A stretch of 64,000 bases of DNA from Typhlomys cinereus. Taxonomy: Eukaryota > Chordata > Mammalia > Rodentia > Platacanthomyidae. Location: contig JALPQD010000102.1 in NCBI GenBank assembly GCA_023101885.1, positions 3,532,971 to 3,596,970 on the forward strand, in the 5' to 3' direction. Numbering within the stretch: position 1 is the stretch's first letter; each line of letters opens with the position of its first letter. This document shows, piece after piece, positions 48,471 to 61,309 of the stretch. The position numbers and the translations under genes are program-made. A model generated the notes under the pieces. The model ran no database searches. It was given only the letters and a program-made list of their open reading frames with translations, and had not been told where the DNA came from.

Positions 48471-49895
48471 GATCTTTTTTTTTTTTTTTTTTTTTTATCT
48501 GAGATAGTAGCGGCTGTAAGGTGGGTGGAACTGAGCTCATTAAATGGTTTTAAAAACAGACACTTTTGTCCTATGATCTTAGAGATCAAAAATACAAAGG
48601 GATCCTCAGGGTTTGAAGGTTTGGCTCTCAGGACAACTCTGAGAGGAGAATCTCTTTTTTCCTCTGTTTCAGGTACCAAGGGCTGCTGTGCTTCCCAGTG
48701 ACCACCACATTTTGTTCTACCTTTATAGAACAAATCTATATCTACATCTATATCTCTATAAATGCATCTGCATCTATATCTATATCTATCTTTATCTTTT
48801 ATCCTTTCTCCTTTTTATGAATACCCCATGGTTACCTGAAGCAAGATGCCTTTTATTTTAAGATCCTTTTTATTTTCTTTAGTTTATTGGATATGTAGTC
48901 TAGTTTTGTAGACCTTGCTGGCCTTAGACTCATAGTCTTCAGTCTGATGATTACACATCTCAAGATTCTTCTATCTTAAACAAGTTTGGTGAATAGGATA
49001 TGGGGATTTAGATTGGCCATTTTAAGTCTTTCAAGGCCTCTAAACTAATCAAATGATTTTAATCAGAATTATCATTCAAATTATAAAGCACACACACTAG
49101 AAGCTTCTATTAACTAGTGGCTAGTATATGATTTTTAAAAACATGTGCTTAATCCTCATAGATTTCCTGTCATATAAGTGAAAATGCACATAGCTTAAAA
49201 TGAAAAGACTGCAAAAACTTTTGTGCAGGCCACATGCTTCTCAGCATGAAGCAGCTGAGACTTAATTTGTGGTTTTATCAATTGAACAATGCTCTTTTCT
49301 TTCCATTATATCACTTAGTATTTCTTGCAACTTTATTTGTACAGCTTACCTGCACTGTATAGAGATGGATTATAAATTAAATTCGACAGTCTTTGTGCTA
49401 ACTTCCTTAGTACAAAGCATTGCAATAGACCTTATCAGAAAAGAAAAAAAAATAGGGTAATACAGATGGAAGAGCAGAGCAAGGGAATAATGAAAACAGT
49501 GCAGTGCACAAAAGACAAACATCAAAAGGGATAGCAATAGTCATGAAGCTTCAGAGGTTTCACAGTTTTACATGAGACATTGGTGGAAAGCATTGGGAGC
49601 ACTTGTGAGAAGGCATAGGAGGTAAGTAAGAAAGACCTAAAAGGGTATATTGAATTTTGAGATGAATTAATTTAGTTTAAGTTTACTGAATATAAATCTA
49701 GATCTATTCAAATAAAGTGAGCCTTCTGGCCGAGTTTAGCCACTCCAGCAACTTGATTTATGCATATTATGATCACAATGGTACACAGTTTTGGATAGAA
49801 GTACTTTACCTTCCATTCATGGTATCCTTGTTAGGCTGTATATTGCTGCTTTAATATGGGGAACACAAAAGAAATTCAGCAGAACCTCAGTCAAA
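48471..49895. other. Single-copy noncoding DNA
   Basis: It has a T-run at 48475-48496 and an (ATCTAT)-type patch at 48728-48800. No gene. Confidence 0.55.
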
Positions 49896-49897
49896 TT

Positions 49898-49912
49898 CTT
49901 TTTATTTTTAGC

Positions 49913-49946
<34 letters not shown>

Positions 49947-50177
49947 CAGAGGTCACTGTGTCCCTGTGGAGGATCAAAGATGACTTCGGGAATCATCATG
50001 GATTGCTTCTATATCCTTTTTGCTTCACTCTGGGATTTCCCAGGCTCTGCCCACAAGGGCCAGAACTGCAGGCTGCCACTGCTTCTGCCTGACATTTTTA
50101 TATGGGACCTGGGATCTGAACTCGGGACCTTCTGCTTTCGAGGGAGAGTCTTAACCCCTCAGCCATCTCTCCTGTTC
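49898..50177 (-). mobile_element. tRNA-derived SINE (antisense) with 13-bp target-site duplication
   Basis: (TG)n at 49914-49944. The body blocks match 22446-22630, and the 5' end reads 'cttaacccctcagccatctctcct'. The 13-mer cctcagtcaaatt flanks it at 49885-49897 and 50178-50190. Confidence 0.92.
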
Positions 50178-50335
50178 CCTCAGTCAAATTTTTGACTCTG
50201 CTTTCTAAATAGTGATGATTTCTATGACTCTTATGTAAGATAATTACTTCCTAAGTTCCAAATACACTCCTAAACACTACCGACACGCTTAACTTATTTA
50301 ATGAATACAATCCCTTTGAGAGAATATATATATTT

Positions 50336-51419
50336 TTAATTTTTTAAAACATTTTTTATTATTATTTCAGCTCATACAAACTTAATAGGTACACCAGTTC
50401 CCTCCCTCCCTCCTCCTCCCCCAACCCCCCTGCTCCCCCTCCCCTCACCTCTCCCTCCCCTCACCCCTCCCTCCCCATCCCCCCATGCCTCCCACCCCAA
50501 TTCCCAGAGTCCTTTCTTGTGCATGCCTGACTCTCCTCTGGGCCCTCCTCTCCGATGACGTATAAGGACCCAGTGGCCTTTCCCTGAACCCTTTCCTGTG
50601 TTCCCCTTAAGCATAGGAACACTACTGTGGCTGTCAATCCCTTGCCTCCAAGGATCTTGATGCCTTTAGCAGATGCTAGACTTTGTGAGGTCAATAGTGT
50701 ATTGGACATTGCACCGGGCATGCAATGTCCAATTATGATTGCTTCGGCCCTAACTTGTGTGGAGTATCTTGCAAATCATTGCTCCTCCCATCCTTTTGCT
50801 CTTACAATCTTACTGCCCCCTCTTCCACAAATGTCCCTGAGCTTCAGGATTGGGAAAGATTAGTCTGGGCTAGTTCTAGGTGGTTGATATAGAGTCTCTG
50901 AAGTTCTGGATAGTGGTTTGTTGATTTTCTTTTGCAGTTTTGCTGCTCCTGCAATGCCCTTCACTCCATCGTGATGGGCACTGTATGTCACCAGAGACAA
51001 AAAGCTGTTAAACTGGAGTTTTATTATAAGAGCATATTCAAGGGTAGATGTAATACTTATACCCAAAAGTGGAATCGCAGGGTCATATGGCATTTGGCAA
51101 TGGGAGGGGTCAATCACCCATTTGCAAAATGGTTACTTTTTAATCTGCCGGACTGTATGCCCTCCCCTTCTGGAGAGTTCATACCCCCTTAGTTGTAAAT
51201 GATCAGGAAAGAATGTCTGTGAACTTAACCAGGTGTCACATTACTTTCTTGCAGTCCTTGATGGAGGCCTATTTTCTCTACTGTAACATGGTCACTTCTC
51301 TCCTTGTTTCTGGTGTGGCCCTCCAACCCAATCCCTCCTGTTAATAATCCTTGCAATTACTGTAGGTAATACATAGATTTACCTATGAGTGTCTCAAAGT
51401 AGGCTGGGTGGGTTTGGTA
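50336..51419 (-). mobile_element. 3' UTR of second near full-length L1 (element H)
   Basis: A T-rich end, a long CT-rich block and the complete 3' UTR. At 51057-51095 the usual '..agagtaggaaacc..' stretch is replaced by 39 bases copied from this element's own ORF2 (51706-51744). Confidence 0.92.
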
Positions 51420-54400
51420 CTAGAAGCCACCTATTAGGGAGTACATATGGCGCTTAATTTTCTGGGTCTGGGATACTTCACTTAATATAATTGTTTCTAA
51501 TGACATCCATTTCCCGGAAAATTCCAGTAATTCATCCTTTTTGCTGCTGAGTAGTACTCCATTGTATGGATGTACCACCTTTTCCTTATCCACTCGTCAA
51601 CTGTTGGACATTTGGGTTGATTCCATGACTTTGCTATTGTAAACAGTGCTGCTATGAACATGGTTGTGCTTGTGCTATCGAGGTGAACCTATGCTGTATG
51701 GGGGGTTATACCCAAAAGTGGAATCGCAGGGTCATATGGCATTTCAATCTTTAATTTCTTTAAGAATCTCCAGACGGCTTGCCAGAGTGGCTGTATGAGC
51801 CTGCATTCCCACCAGCAATGTAGGAGAGTTCCCCTCTCTCCACATCCTCTCCAGCATTTGTTGTTGTTTGTATTGTGGATTTTTGCCATCCTGACTGGGG
51901 TGAGATGATATCTCAGGGAAGTTTTGATTTGCATTTCCTTGATGGCTAAAGAAGTGGAGCATTTTTTAAGATATTTGTTAGACATTTTAATGTCATCCCT
52001 GGTAAAATTTCTTTTAAGTTCCAGGGCCCATTTTTTAATTGGGCCATTGGTTTCCTTGATGTTTAGTTTTCTAAGTTCTTTGTGCACTCTGGACAGTAGA
52101 GCTCTATCAGATATGTGGTTAGTGAAGATTTTCTCCCATTCTGTGAGTTGCCTTTGAGCTCGTGTTACAATCTTTTTATCTGAACAGAAGCCCTTTAATT
52201 TCACAAGATCCCAACTGTTGAGAGTTGGTAGCAGTGACTGTGCCATTGGATGTCTGTTTAGGAAGTGTTGGCCTAGCCCAATCAGCTCGAGGGAGTTCCC
52301 TATCCTTTCAACTATGGTTTTGATAGTCTCTGGCCTTATATCAAGGTCCTTGATCCATTTGGAATTAAGTCTTGTACATGGTGACAAGTACGGGTCCAGC
52401 TTTAATCTTCTGCATGTGGAGATCCAGTTTTGCCAGCACCATTTGTTGAAGATGCTGTTCTTTTTCCATTGGATTCTTTGGGCCCCTTTGTCGAAGACCA
52501 AATGGCTGTAATTTCGTGGGCTTATATCTGGGTCTTCAATCCTTATCCATTGATCTGTGTGTCTATTTTGGAGCCAGTACCAGGCTGTCTTTATAACTAT
52601 GGTATGGTAATACCTCCAGCATTTTTTTTTGTTACTCAGGATTGTCTTTGCTATCCTGGATCTTTTGTGCCTCCATATGAACCTTGAGATTGTTTGGTCA
52701 ACCTCTTTGAAGAATTGCTTTGGGATTTTAATTGGTGTAGCATTGAATCTGTATATTGCCTTTGGTAGGATGGTCATTTTTACAATGTTGATTCTGCCAA
52801 TCCAGGAACATGGGAGATCTTTCCACCTTCTGGTGTCTTCTGCAATTTCTTTCTTTAGGGTTTTAAAGTTTTCATTGTAAAGTTCTTTTACCTCCTTGGT
52901 TAGGTTTATAACAAGGTATTTCATTTTTTTAGGGGCTATAGTAAATGTGATTGTTTCTCTCAAGGCTTTTTCACTTCTTTCATTCTGGGCATATAGGAAG
53001 GCCTCTGATTTTTGCACATTTATTTTGTATCCTGCCACCCTGCTGAACTTCTCAATTAGTTCCAGAAGCTTCCTGGTGGAGTTTTTGGGATCACTCAGGT
53101 ATAAGATCATGTCATCTGCAAATAAGGATAGCTTGACTTCTTCCTTGCCGATTTGAATCCCTCTTATGTCCCTTTCTTGTCTTATGGCTTCAGCTAAGAC
53201 TTCAAGTAAAATATTGAATAGAAGTGGTAAGAGTGGACAGCCTTGTCTAGTTCCTGATCGAAGTGGAATGCTTCCAATTGTTCTCCATTGAGCATAATCC
53301 TTGCTGTGGGCTTGTTGTATACAGCTTTTATTATATTGATAAAGGTTCCTTCCATTCCTACTGTCTCTAGCGTTTTGATCATAAAAGGCTGTTGGATCTT
53401 GTCAAAAGCTTTTTCTGCATCTATCGAGAGTATCATGTGGTCTTGGATTTTGGACTGGTTTACATGATGAATTACATTTATTGATTTGCATATGTTGAAC
53501 CAACCTTGTGTGCCAGGGATGAAGCCTACTTGGTCCCAGTGAATGATCTTTTTAATGTGTTTTTGAATCCGATTTGCTAAGACTTTGTTGAGAATCTTTG
53601 CTTCTGTGTTCATCAGAGAGATCGGCCTATAGTTTTCTTTTTTAAGTGAATCTTTATTAGGTTTTGGGATTAAAACGATATTGGCTTCATAGAAGGAATT
53701 TGGTAGTGTTCCTTCCTTTGCTATTTGATGGAACAGTTTAAGGAGTATTGGTGTTATTAACTCCTTAAATGTCTGGTAGAACTCTGTGCTGAATCCATCT
53801 GGTCCAGGACATTTTTTGGTGGGAAGATTTGAGATTACTTCTTCAATTTCCTTATATGTTATAGGACTATTTAAATAATTCACAACTTCCTGATTCAATT
53901 TAGTTGTTGTGCTTACTTAGAAATTCATTCATCTCTTTTGTGTTGTCAAACTTCACAGAGTATAATTTTTTGAAATATGACATTATAATTCTTGGATTTC
54001 TTGGGTATCAGTAGTGATAACTCCATGTTCATTTTTAATTTTGTTAATTTGGGTTTTCTCTCTCTTGCTTTTGGTTAATTTAGCTAGGGGTGTATCAATC
54101 TTATTGATTTTTTTCAAAGAACCAGCTTTTGACTGGTTGATTGTTTCTATCATTTTCTTAATCTCGATTTCACATATTTCTCCCCTTATTTTGCTAATCT
54201 CCTCTCTTCTACCGCTTTGGAATTGGATTGCACTTGTGTCTCTAAAGCTTGAAGCTGCATTATTAAGTTATTTATTTGTGATGTTTCTATTTTTTGATGT
54301 AGACATTAAAGGCTATAATCTTACTTCTTAGGACAGCTTTCATTGTGTACCAGAGATTTTAATATGTTGTATTTTCATTATTGTTCTCTTCTAGGAGATC

Positions 54401-55210
54401 TTGATTTCCTTTATGATTTCTTCCTGACCCCAATTCTCGTTCAGCATCATAGTGTTTAGTTTCCAGGAGTTAGTGTATTTTCTATTGTTTATTGTGTTGT
54501 GGATGTTAAGCTTTAGATCCTGGTGGTCTGATAGGGTACTGGCTAGAATTTCAACTTTCCTGTATATGTGGAGATTCATTTTGTAGCCCAATATGTGGTC
54601 TATTTTGGAGAAAGTTCTATGTGGTGCTGAGAAAAATTTGTATTCTTTGGTGGGTGAATGGAAAGTTCAATAGAGATCTGTAAGATCATTTCAGTAAGGG
54701 TTTGATTGAGTTACAATGTCTCTGTTAAGTTTTTGACCTGTTGATCTATCCTACCTTCAGAGAACAGCATTGAAATCCCCAAGAATTATTGTTTTGGGTT
54801 TTATTTCTTGGTTTAGATTTTGTAGCGTTTGCTTAATGAATGTTGAGGAGCCCATGTTAGGTGCATATATGTTCAGTATTGTGAAGTTTTCCTGGTGAAT
54901 TGTAACTGTGACTAAAATAGAGTATCCTTCTGTGTCTCTTATAATTTTTTTTTGGTTTGAAGTCCACTTTGTCAGAAACCATAATAGCTACCCTTGCCTG
55001 TTTCCTGGTTCCATTAGCTTGCAAAATTTTTGATCAGCCTTTTACTTTTAGAATGTGCCTATCTTTTGTGGTGAGATGAGTTTCCTGAAGGCAGCAGATT
55101 GATGGGGTGTGATTTCTAGTCCAAATTTGTAATCTGTGTCTTTTGATTGGTGAGTTAATTCCATTGTCATTTAGTGCTATAATGGAGAAATTACTTTTAA
55201 TTCCTGACAC
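51420..55210 (-). pseudogene. L1 ORF2, broken (element H)
   Basis: The length is near 3.8 kb, as expected. The C-terminal 473 codons (53110 to 51689) are open, from just inside the FADD motif (53108-53122) to the cysteine-rich end. A one-base loss near 53262 separates these from a 234-codon reverse-transcriptase part (53898 to 53194; [27 protein letters not shown]). Upstream of about 53.9 kb the sequence is much more diverged from element A. The frame has several stops, and the start ATG is changed to GTG near 55208. It cannot encode a working protein. Confidence 0.93.
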
Positions 55211-55259
55211 TTTTTGTGTTTAGTGGCTTTCTGAAGTGTATTATTTGGCTTGTAGGCTT

Positions 55260-56326
55260 TGGTGGTATTATACTTCCCTTCTGTCCTCCTGGATATGCTT
55301 GTTCTTTTCTTCAAGCTTGAGTATCTTTCTAGTATTTTTGAAGGCCTGGTTTGGTAGTCATGTAAGCCTTCAAGTTGTGTTTGTGCTGGAAAATTTTCTT
55401 TCACCCTTGATCATGACTGATAGTTTTGCTGGGTATATCAGCCTGGGTTGACATTTTTGCTCATTCAATACTTGAAGTACATCTCTCCAAGCTCTTCTTG
55501 CTTTTACTGTTTCCACTGAATAATCATTTTTTATTTTAATAAGTTTACCTTTAAAAGTGACTTGTTTTTTTCTTTCGAAGCTCTTAGCATCTTTCCTTTG
55601 TCTTGTATGTGGAGTGTTTTGACTATTATTTGCTGTGGTGAGTTTCTATTTTGGTCATATCTATTTGGGGTGCGAAATGCCTCTTGTATTTGGATGGACC
55701 TCTCTTTCTTTAGATGAGGAACATTCTCCTTTACAATAATTTGAAAAATTTCCTCAGGTGTGGTGTTTTGGGATTTTTGTTCTGGTATTCTGTGAATGCA
55801 CATGTTAGTCTTCTTCAAGGTGTCCCATAACTCTTGAATATTTCTCTCAAGTATGTTTTTGTCTTTAACAACCTCTTCCATTGAGCTGGTTAGTTCTTCC
55901 ACTTTGTCTTCAAGATCTGAAATTCTATTTTCTGATTCATTAGTTCTGCTGATAAGACTCTGTTGAGTTCTGGGTTGAAAATAACTTGTCTTTTAGTTCA
56001 ATTTTAAACTCTCCTTGAGATTGTCTTAACTGCTCTATGTTTGTTTTTGTTTCTGCAACCATTTTTTTCATCTCCTCCAAGTGCCTCTTGTGTTCCTGTT
56101 CTAAGTGGTTAATGCAGTTATTTAACTCCTCTTAGATTTCCTTTTTCATAGTATTGATTATGGTAAAGATCAGGCTTTGAAAATCATTATCTTGGGCATG
56201 GCTTTCTTGGCTATTTTCTGTGAGTTTGTTCTGGTTGGAATCTATCATTATGGGGTTAATTCTTCTGGTAGGAGATTTGTTGTCTTGGTTTTTGTTTCTC
56301 ATGGATTTGTGCTGTGAGCTGGGCAT
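55260..56326 (-). pseudogene. L1 ORF1, broken (element H)
   Basis: The N-terminus is open from 56326 to 56132, where it hits a stop. The coiled coil is frameshifted near 55960. 55902-55531 gives the RRM-like part (ERNIQELWDTLKKTN..HRIPEQ) and the start of the C-terminal domain. It keeps the 'ttttgactat' bases that element A lacks near 9240. Confidence 0.9.
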
Positions 56327-56955
56327 TGCTGTTTTATCTCTTAAGAATTTCTTTCAGTTTCTGTGTGTTTTTGACTGAACTGAATTAGATGGTATTACCT
56401 CGGTGTTTACCTCGGATTTGGGTATGCTTGTCTGGTATTGGTGTTATTTCATAGATGAAGCTATTAGACTGTTAGTGCATCAATTAAGTCAGGTTTAGTA
56501 GACAGGGAGTGAAGATTAGTATGGTAGTGCACTTTTTCATTTTGCTACCTTGGTGAAATGTGAGGGTCAGTGGTATAGTCCCTGAAGTTGTATTTGTTTT
56601 GGGTTGACTATATGGAAAAGTTAAACTACAATGGCTAATAATTTAAAGGAACAAGATGGTAAAAAGGTTTACTTATCTTTGAGCTGGATGTGAAGAATCT
56701 CTCCCATGTGATAAGATGATTTTAGAGAACTTCAGATGTATGGCGTTTCCCTATAGCTTTGCTTGCATTTTCTTTGGACTCTGTTGAATTCTTAGGAGCA
56801 GGGTGTCCGCCCTGGTCTGAGTCTGGGGCAAAAAGAGTTGTGTGTCTAGTTTGTCATGTAGATTACCTGGGGCCTGGGGCATGGCCTAGCGGCCTTACCT
56901 GAGGAACATGGGGTCCACCCTTATATACGTCTGGGGCAAAAAGGCCCCTTACATT
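56327..56955 (-). promoter_or_regulatory. 5' UTR of L1 element H, with a partial monomer array
   Basis: The tether (56340-56790) matches 10841-11400. 56790-56955 holds about 1.4 diverged monomers with a period near 108 bp (starts at 56828 and 56936). The outer end is near 56955. Confidence 0.75.
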
Positions 56956-57108
56956 CTTATGAATAAGAATGTAAGAATATAAAGGTATGTAGACTATTTC
57001 ATAGAGATTAATCTTAGAGGTTAAGTGTCCTTAAATTGTTGAGAAGATTTAAATCATGTGTGCAAAGCCAAAATATCATAACTCTAATCAAGAAACCATT
57101 TTTTAAAA
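56956..57108. other. Short AT-rich spacer between two L1s
   Basis: 'attcttatgaataagaat' at 56955-56972 can fold back on itself. Nothing else. Confidence 0.5.
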
Positions 57109-57424
57109 AAAAATTGGTGGAAAGATCCTTGGAGGCAAGGGATTGATGGCCACAGTAGTGTTCCTATGCTTAAGGGAAACACGAGAAAGGGTTCAGGGAA
57201 ATGCCACTGGGTCCTTTTACGTCATCAGAAAGGAGGACCAAGAGGAGAGTTAGCCATACGCAATAAAGGACTCTCTAGGAATTGGGGGGGGAGGTATTGG
57301 GAGATGGGGAGGGAGGGAGGGGGAGCAGGGGGTTCGGGGGGAGGAGGAGGGGGAGGGAACTGGTCTACCTATTAAGTTTGTATGAGCGGAATTAATAATA
57401 AAAATGTTAAAAAATTGGTGGAAA
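57109..57424 (+). mobile_element. Short sense L1 3' end with 15-bp target-site duplication
   Basis: The L1 body is 57124-57409: 3' UTR, a strong polypurine/G-run block (57283-57358) and an A-rich tail. The 15-mer aaaaattggtggaaa flanks it at 57109-57123 and 57410-57424. Only about 286 bases were copied, an extreme 5' truncation. Confidence 0.93.
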
Positions 57425-58685
57425 TATCAAGACATGGGAAAATCAAGGTACATAAAATTGCTATTCATTTCTTTTTGTACACTATCAATCATATATAGTG
57501 TCTTCCACTACCTTAGAATTAGAGTGTAGCTTCCTTACCTGCTCCTACTGTTGTGAAAAGATAATGTCAGATGATAATGGAAGGGGAAGTGCTCATATTG
57601 CCAGCCTTCCAGTCACACAAAGTCAAGCATTATTAGGTGTCTGACTAGGTGTTAAGAAAAGTAAGAATATGTGAGTGTCACTGAGCTGTTGGTATTTTCT
57701 GAAATCTATTGTTTTGGCAGTTTTATGTGAGATATTTTATCAGGGAGGGAAGGACAGGTGATATGGTCTCTAACCTCTATTCCTTGTTGATTGTAATCAC
57801 ATCTGTCATTCACCTGCTTGAATCGCTAAACCATTCAGGAGGCTGACTGTAGATGCCTCCTGCTAAGTGAAAAAAAGTCTCTACTGATTCTCAGCAAATC
57901 ACAGTAAACATGTCAACACAATCCAGGATGTGGTAAACCTCTGAACATGTGAACATCTGATGAGAGGATCTTTCTGATAAGAACTTTTATGTTGGTTCAA
58001 CAGTGAAGACTAGTTTTCTACTTTGTTTACTTTGGGTACTGGGACATTTGCACACACATACTGGGATGTGGGGTGACTGCCTCACAAAAGACAGAGAACA
58101 CTTTTAAATGTCTGGTCTTTTCAGCCTTCTTCCAGACTGATCCCAGTATTAAAAGGGGGCTGTTATACCATTAGGATGGTGCCTAGATAGTCTAAAATAG
58201 ACTAAATACAGTGTTAAACGCAGTTAAATTTTTTTTCTGGTGTTTGCAGCACCACATTCGTGCAAGTTGTTAAAAAACTTGTTTTGCTGAATTTCGTTTA
58301 GCACATTCTTAGCGAGATAGTAACATTCAGTGTCACTGACAAATGGATTGTGTGTCTCTAGCAAGAGTTGTTCTAATGGTTAGATTTGCAGATATTTAAG
58401 AGTTGACAGAAACTGTAAATGTTGATACAAATTTTAAAAATTTAACAATGACTGTATTATCATTATAAGAAGGAATATTCTAGTTAGTACGCAAAGCAAT
58501 CCTCACTGAGCACTTCTTATGTTCTGGGCATTTTTGTAAGGTTTTCCATGAATTAATGCACTAATTACCCCTTGTGAAGTAGGTAATTTTAAAGATAGGG
58601 AGACCTAGGCGTCTGAGATGGGCTGTTTTCTTTGGGTTACATCCAGTGGTAAAATAAAGCAAAGTCAGTGTAGTTCTGCAGCAAT
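57425..58685. other. Single-copy noncoding DNA
   Basis: AT-rich; no gene or repeat family seen. Confidence 0.6.
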
Positions 58686-58828
58686 GATCTTAATCATTTA
58701 TGTTTCACTTTGTTTTCTCTTTCTTTTCCTTTCTTCTTTGTCCTTCATCCTCACAGATTCTTTTTCTTTCCTCCCTTTATCTGGGCTGTATCTAGCTCTT
58801 TTCTTTCTTTTCTTTCTTTCTTTCTTTC

Positions 58829-58872
<44 letters not shown>

Positions 58873-59045
58873 TTTTTTTTTTCTTTTTTCTTCTTTCTTT
58901 TTTCTTTTCTTTCTTTCTTTCTTTTCTTCCATTCCTTTCCTTCTTCCTTCCTTCCTCTTCCTTCCTTCTTCCTTCTTCCTTCTTCCTTCTTCTTCTTCTT
59001 CCTTCCTTCCTTCCTTCCTTTCTTTCTTTCTTTTTCTTTTCCCCT
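58686..59045. repeat. Pyrimidine tract, (TTTC)n/(TTCC)n microsatellite
   Basis: About 360 bases of almost pure C/T on the + strand, with pure (TTTC)n cores near 58800-58870 and TTCC/TTC variants after 58940. The long Phe/Ser ORFs here are artefacts of the repeat. Confidence 0.97.
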
Positions 59046-59680
59046 CAGTATTCCTTTCTTTGCTTCCTCCCTTACTGCTCCCCTTGTTTCTTCATGCTTC
59101 CTCTTGTTTTTAGAGTAACATTTTCCAGAATCTTCTCAGTGCATAGATAGTTAATTTTGTCATTACACAGATATACTTGTTTTCTCCCAAGGTTTCATCA
59201 GTGGCTTTGAAGAAAAGCAAAGTAGTAGATAATATGGTCTCTAGCCTCTATTCCTTATTGAATAGACTTATGTATATTAACATGGCAAGAATCAGACAGG
59301 ATACTGTTTTCTCACCAAAATAGCATATTCCAAAGGCATTCATCACTACTGAGTTTCCACAAATATCCTCTGTTCTAGTTCCAATGTCAATTATTTTTTC
59401 TTATTTTGCATATCCATGAAAATTGGGATAAATAATACTGCAGAGTAGAGAGGTGATCTGTTAACCATCAGGAGGTTTAAATGTGAACACGAAGAAGAGA
59501 AGGAAATGATTCATTGAAAAGAAAACCAGAGAAAAATCTCTTATAAAAGGAAAAAAATAATTGAAAGACAGTTGGCAGTAGGATATATATATCCTAATAT
59601 ACATATATATGTATATGTGTATATATATAGAGAGAGAGAAGAGGGAAAGTTATGGTATATATGGTATATATATATAATTA
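59046..59680. other. Single-copy noncoding DNA ending in an AT-rich patch
   Basis: 59584-59680 has several 'tatatat' runs and a short GAGA run. No gene. Confidence 0.55.
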
Positions 59681-59960
59681 TACAGGTTCACACATTCATG
59701 TGTGTATATATGGAGGTCAGAACAGAATATCTAGTTTCTTGCTCTATTGATCTCTGTCTTATTGCCTTATGACAGGGTCTCTTACTGAACTAGATACTCT
59801 GCTTCGGTAGCCACTTAAGTTCTCAGAAACAAGCTATCTTTGCCTGTGAATGTTGAGCTTATGAACAGGTGCAGTCATTCTTTGAATTTTACATGGGCAC
59901 TGAGAATTCAAACTCATGCTTATGGAGAAAGCATCTAGTGTGAACCATCTATCAAATCCC
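59681..59960 (-). mobile_element. Old tRNA-derived SINE (antisense)
   Basis: 'tatggaggtcagaacagaat', 'acatgggcactgagaattcaaactc', and ends 'gaaccatctatcaaatcccc'. Highly diverged. Confidence 0.55.
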
Positions 59961-60199
59961 CGAGAGTGTTCTTAAAGGGAAGTTGTCAAGAGACATGTAT
60001 TTTGAAAGCTTGATTTGAACACAGCAGAGAATCCCTTTACCTCCTAGTAGCTCTCGTGCACAGACTAATAACTTATTAGTAATTACTTTCTTAAATATTT
60101 TAAAAACCTGTAAGGAAGCAGACCATTAATATTCACCAAGAATATGTATGCACTAGGTACTTTAGATTATTTTATCTTCACCAAACTCCAGAGGTCAAC

Positions 60200-60428
60200 A
60201 TCAGGGTCTTCTTTAATTCCTCACTACCTTCAGTTTTGAGACAAGGTATCCAACTGAACCTGGAGCTCCCCTACTTTGGTAGAAGGAATGGCCAGCAAGT
60301 CCGAGGTCCTTCTGGACTTACAGGATTACATGTGATGTCCAAATTTCACTGGGTGCTGAGGGCCTGAACTCAGGTCCACATGCTTGCATGACAGGCACAT
60401 TAACACTTGAGCCATCACCCTAGCCCTT
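60200..60428 (-). mobile_element. Old SINE (antisense)
   Basis: 'tcactgggtgctgagggcctgaactcagg' in two blocks, 'acttgagccatcaccctagccc' as the 5' end complement. Confidence 0.65.
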
Positions 60429-61234
60429 TGTATCCATTTTCTGCATCTTACAGTCCATGCTGTATCATAAATGGTGCTTAGATTTTGTTGACAGCAACAT
60501 TGTAAATGTAAGCATGGATAAAACAAGAAAGAGGGCTTTTCAAGAACTATCATAAATTATTTGAATTGGTACACAGCAGTGGGGAAGTCATTCACTGATG
60601 CTCAACAGCATTGCTATATCACTATGCATATTTTCCCCCTGTGTGACTGAGAGTACTGAATTAAAAAAAAAAAAGAAAACAGCATCTATTGAGCCATTGT
60701 CCTCAGAACTATTAAGCAGACAAATGAGTTTTCATAGACTTAATGTGACAATGAGTTACATGTCCAAAACAGGTTGTGTGTGGTTTAGCAAAACAAAATT
60801 AAGAGTCATTCTAGGGAAGGACAGTGCTACAGCTTTGGCATAATTAGGAATCATCATAATCAAATACAGGAAATTGGCACATCTGCTTTTCAGGCTGTTG
60901 ATGCAACTGTGAGGCTGCCTGTGCACACTGGCACGAGCAGCTCTGATGCGGCTCGGTGTGTTCTGCAAAGCTGTCTTTGCATAAATATTTACATAATTCT
61001 CTCCAAACACTACTCTAAGCACTTGTTTTTTATCACTTTTTCTCCCTTGGGTTATTATTTCTTCCTATCGCTACTCCCCATGAAAGAGTGAACACTGTGA
61101 TTCTAAGGATTTCTCTTTTATAATGACAACTTCAGAAGAAAATCTTGAGGCCCAGGAGTGTTTGTTATGAAATGGAAAACATAGGAGCAGTACTCTTCCA
61201 CAGAGCCATGTTGGTATGCTTTTCTAGAAATACA

Positions 61235-61236
<2 letters not shown>
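60429..61236. other. Single-copy noncoding DNA
   Basis: No gene. 60690-61000 is repeat-free and of mixed composition, with a TAATTA-containing patch near 60840. It is a candidate for a conserved noncoding element, but only alignment could show that. Confidence 0.4.

Positions 61237-61306
<70 letters not shown>
61237..61306. repeat. (AT)35 microsatellite
   Basis: 70 bases of uninterrupted AT dinucleotides. Confidence 0.99.

Positions 61307-61309
<3 letters not shown>

Noticed and set aside
50320..56975. 'agaatata' as target duplication of L1 element H
   Set aside because: Only eight AT-rich bases match at uncertain edges; this is likely chance.
58618..59150. 166- and 146-codon Phe/Ser-rich 'membrane protein' ORFs
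   Set aside because: They are made by the (TTTC)n pyrimidine tract; no start context or conserved domain.
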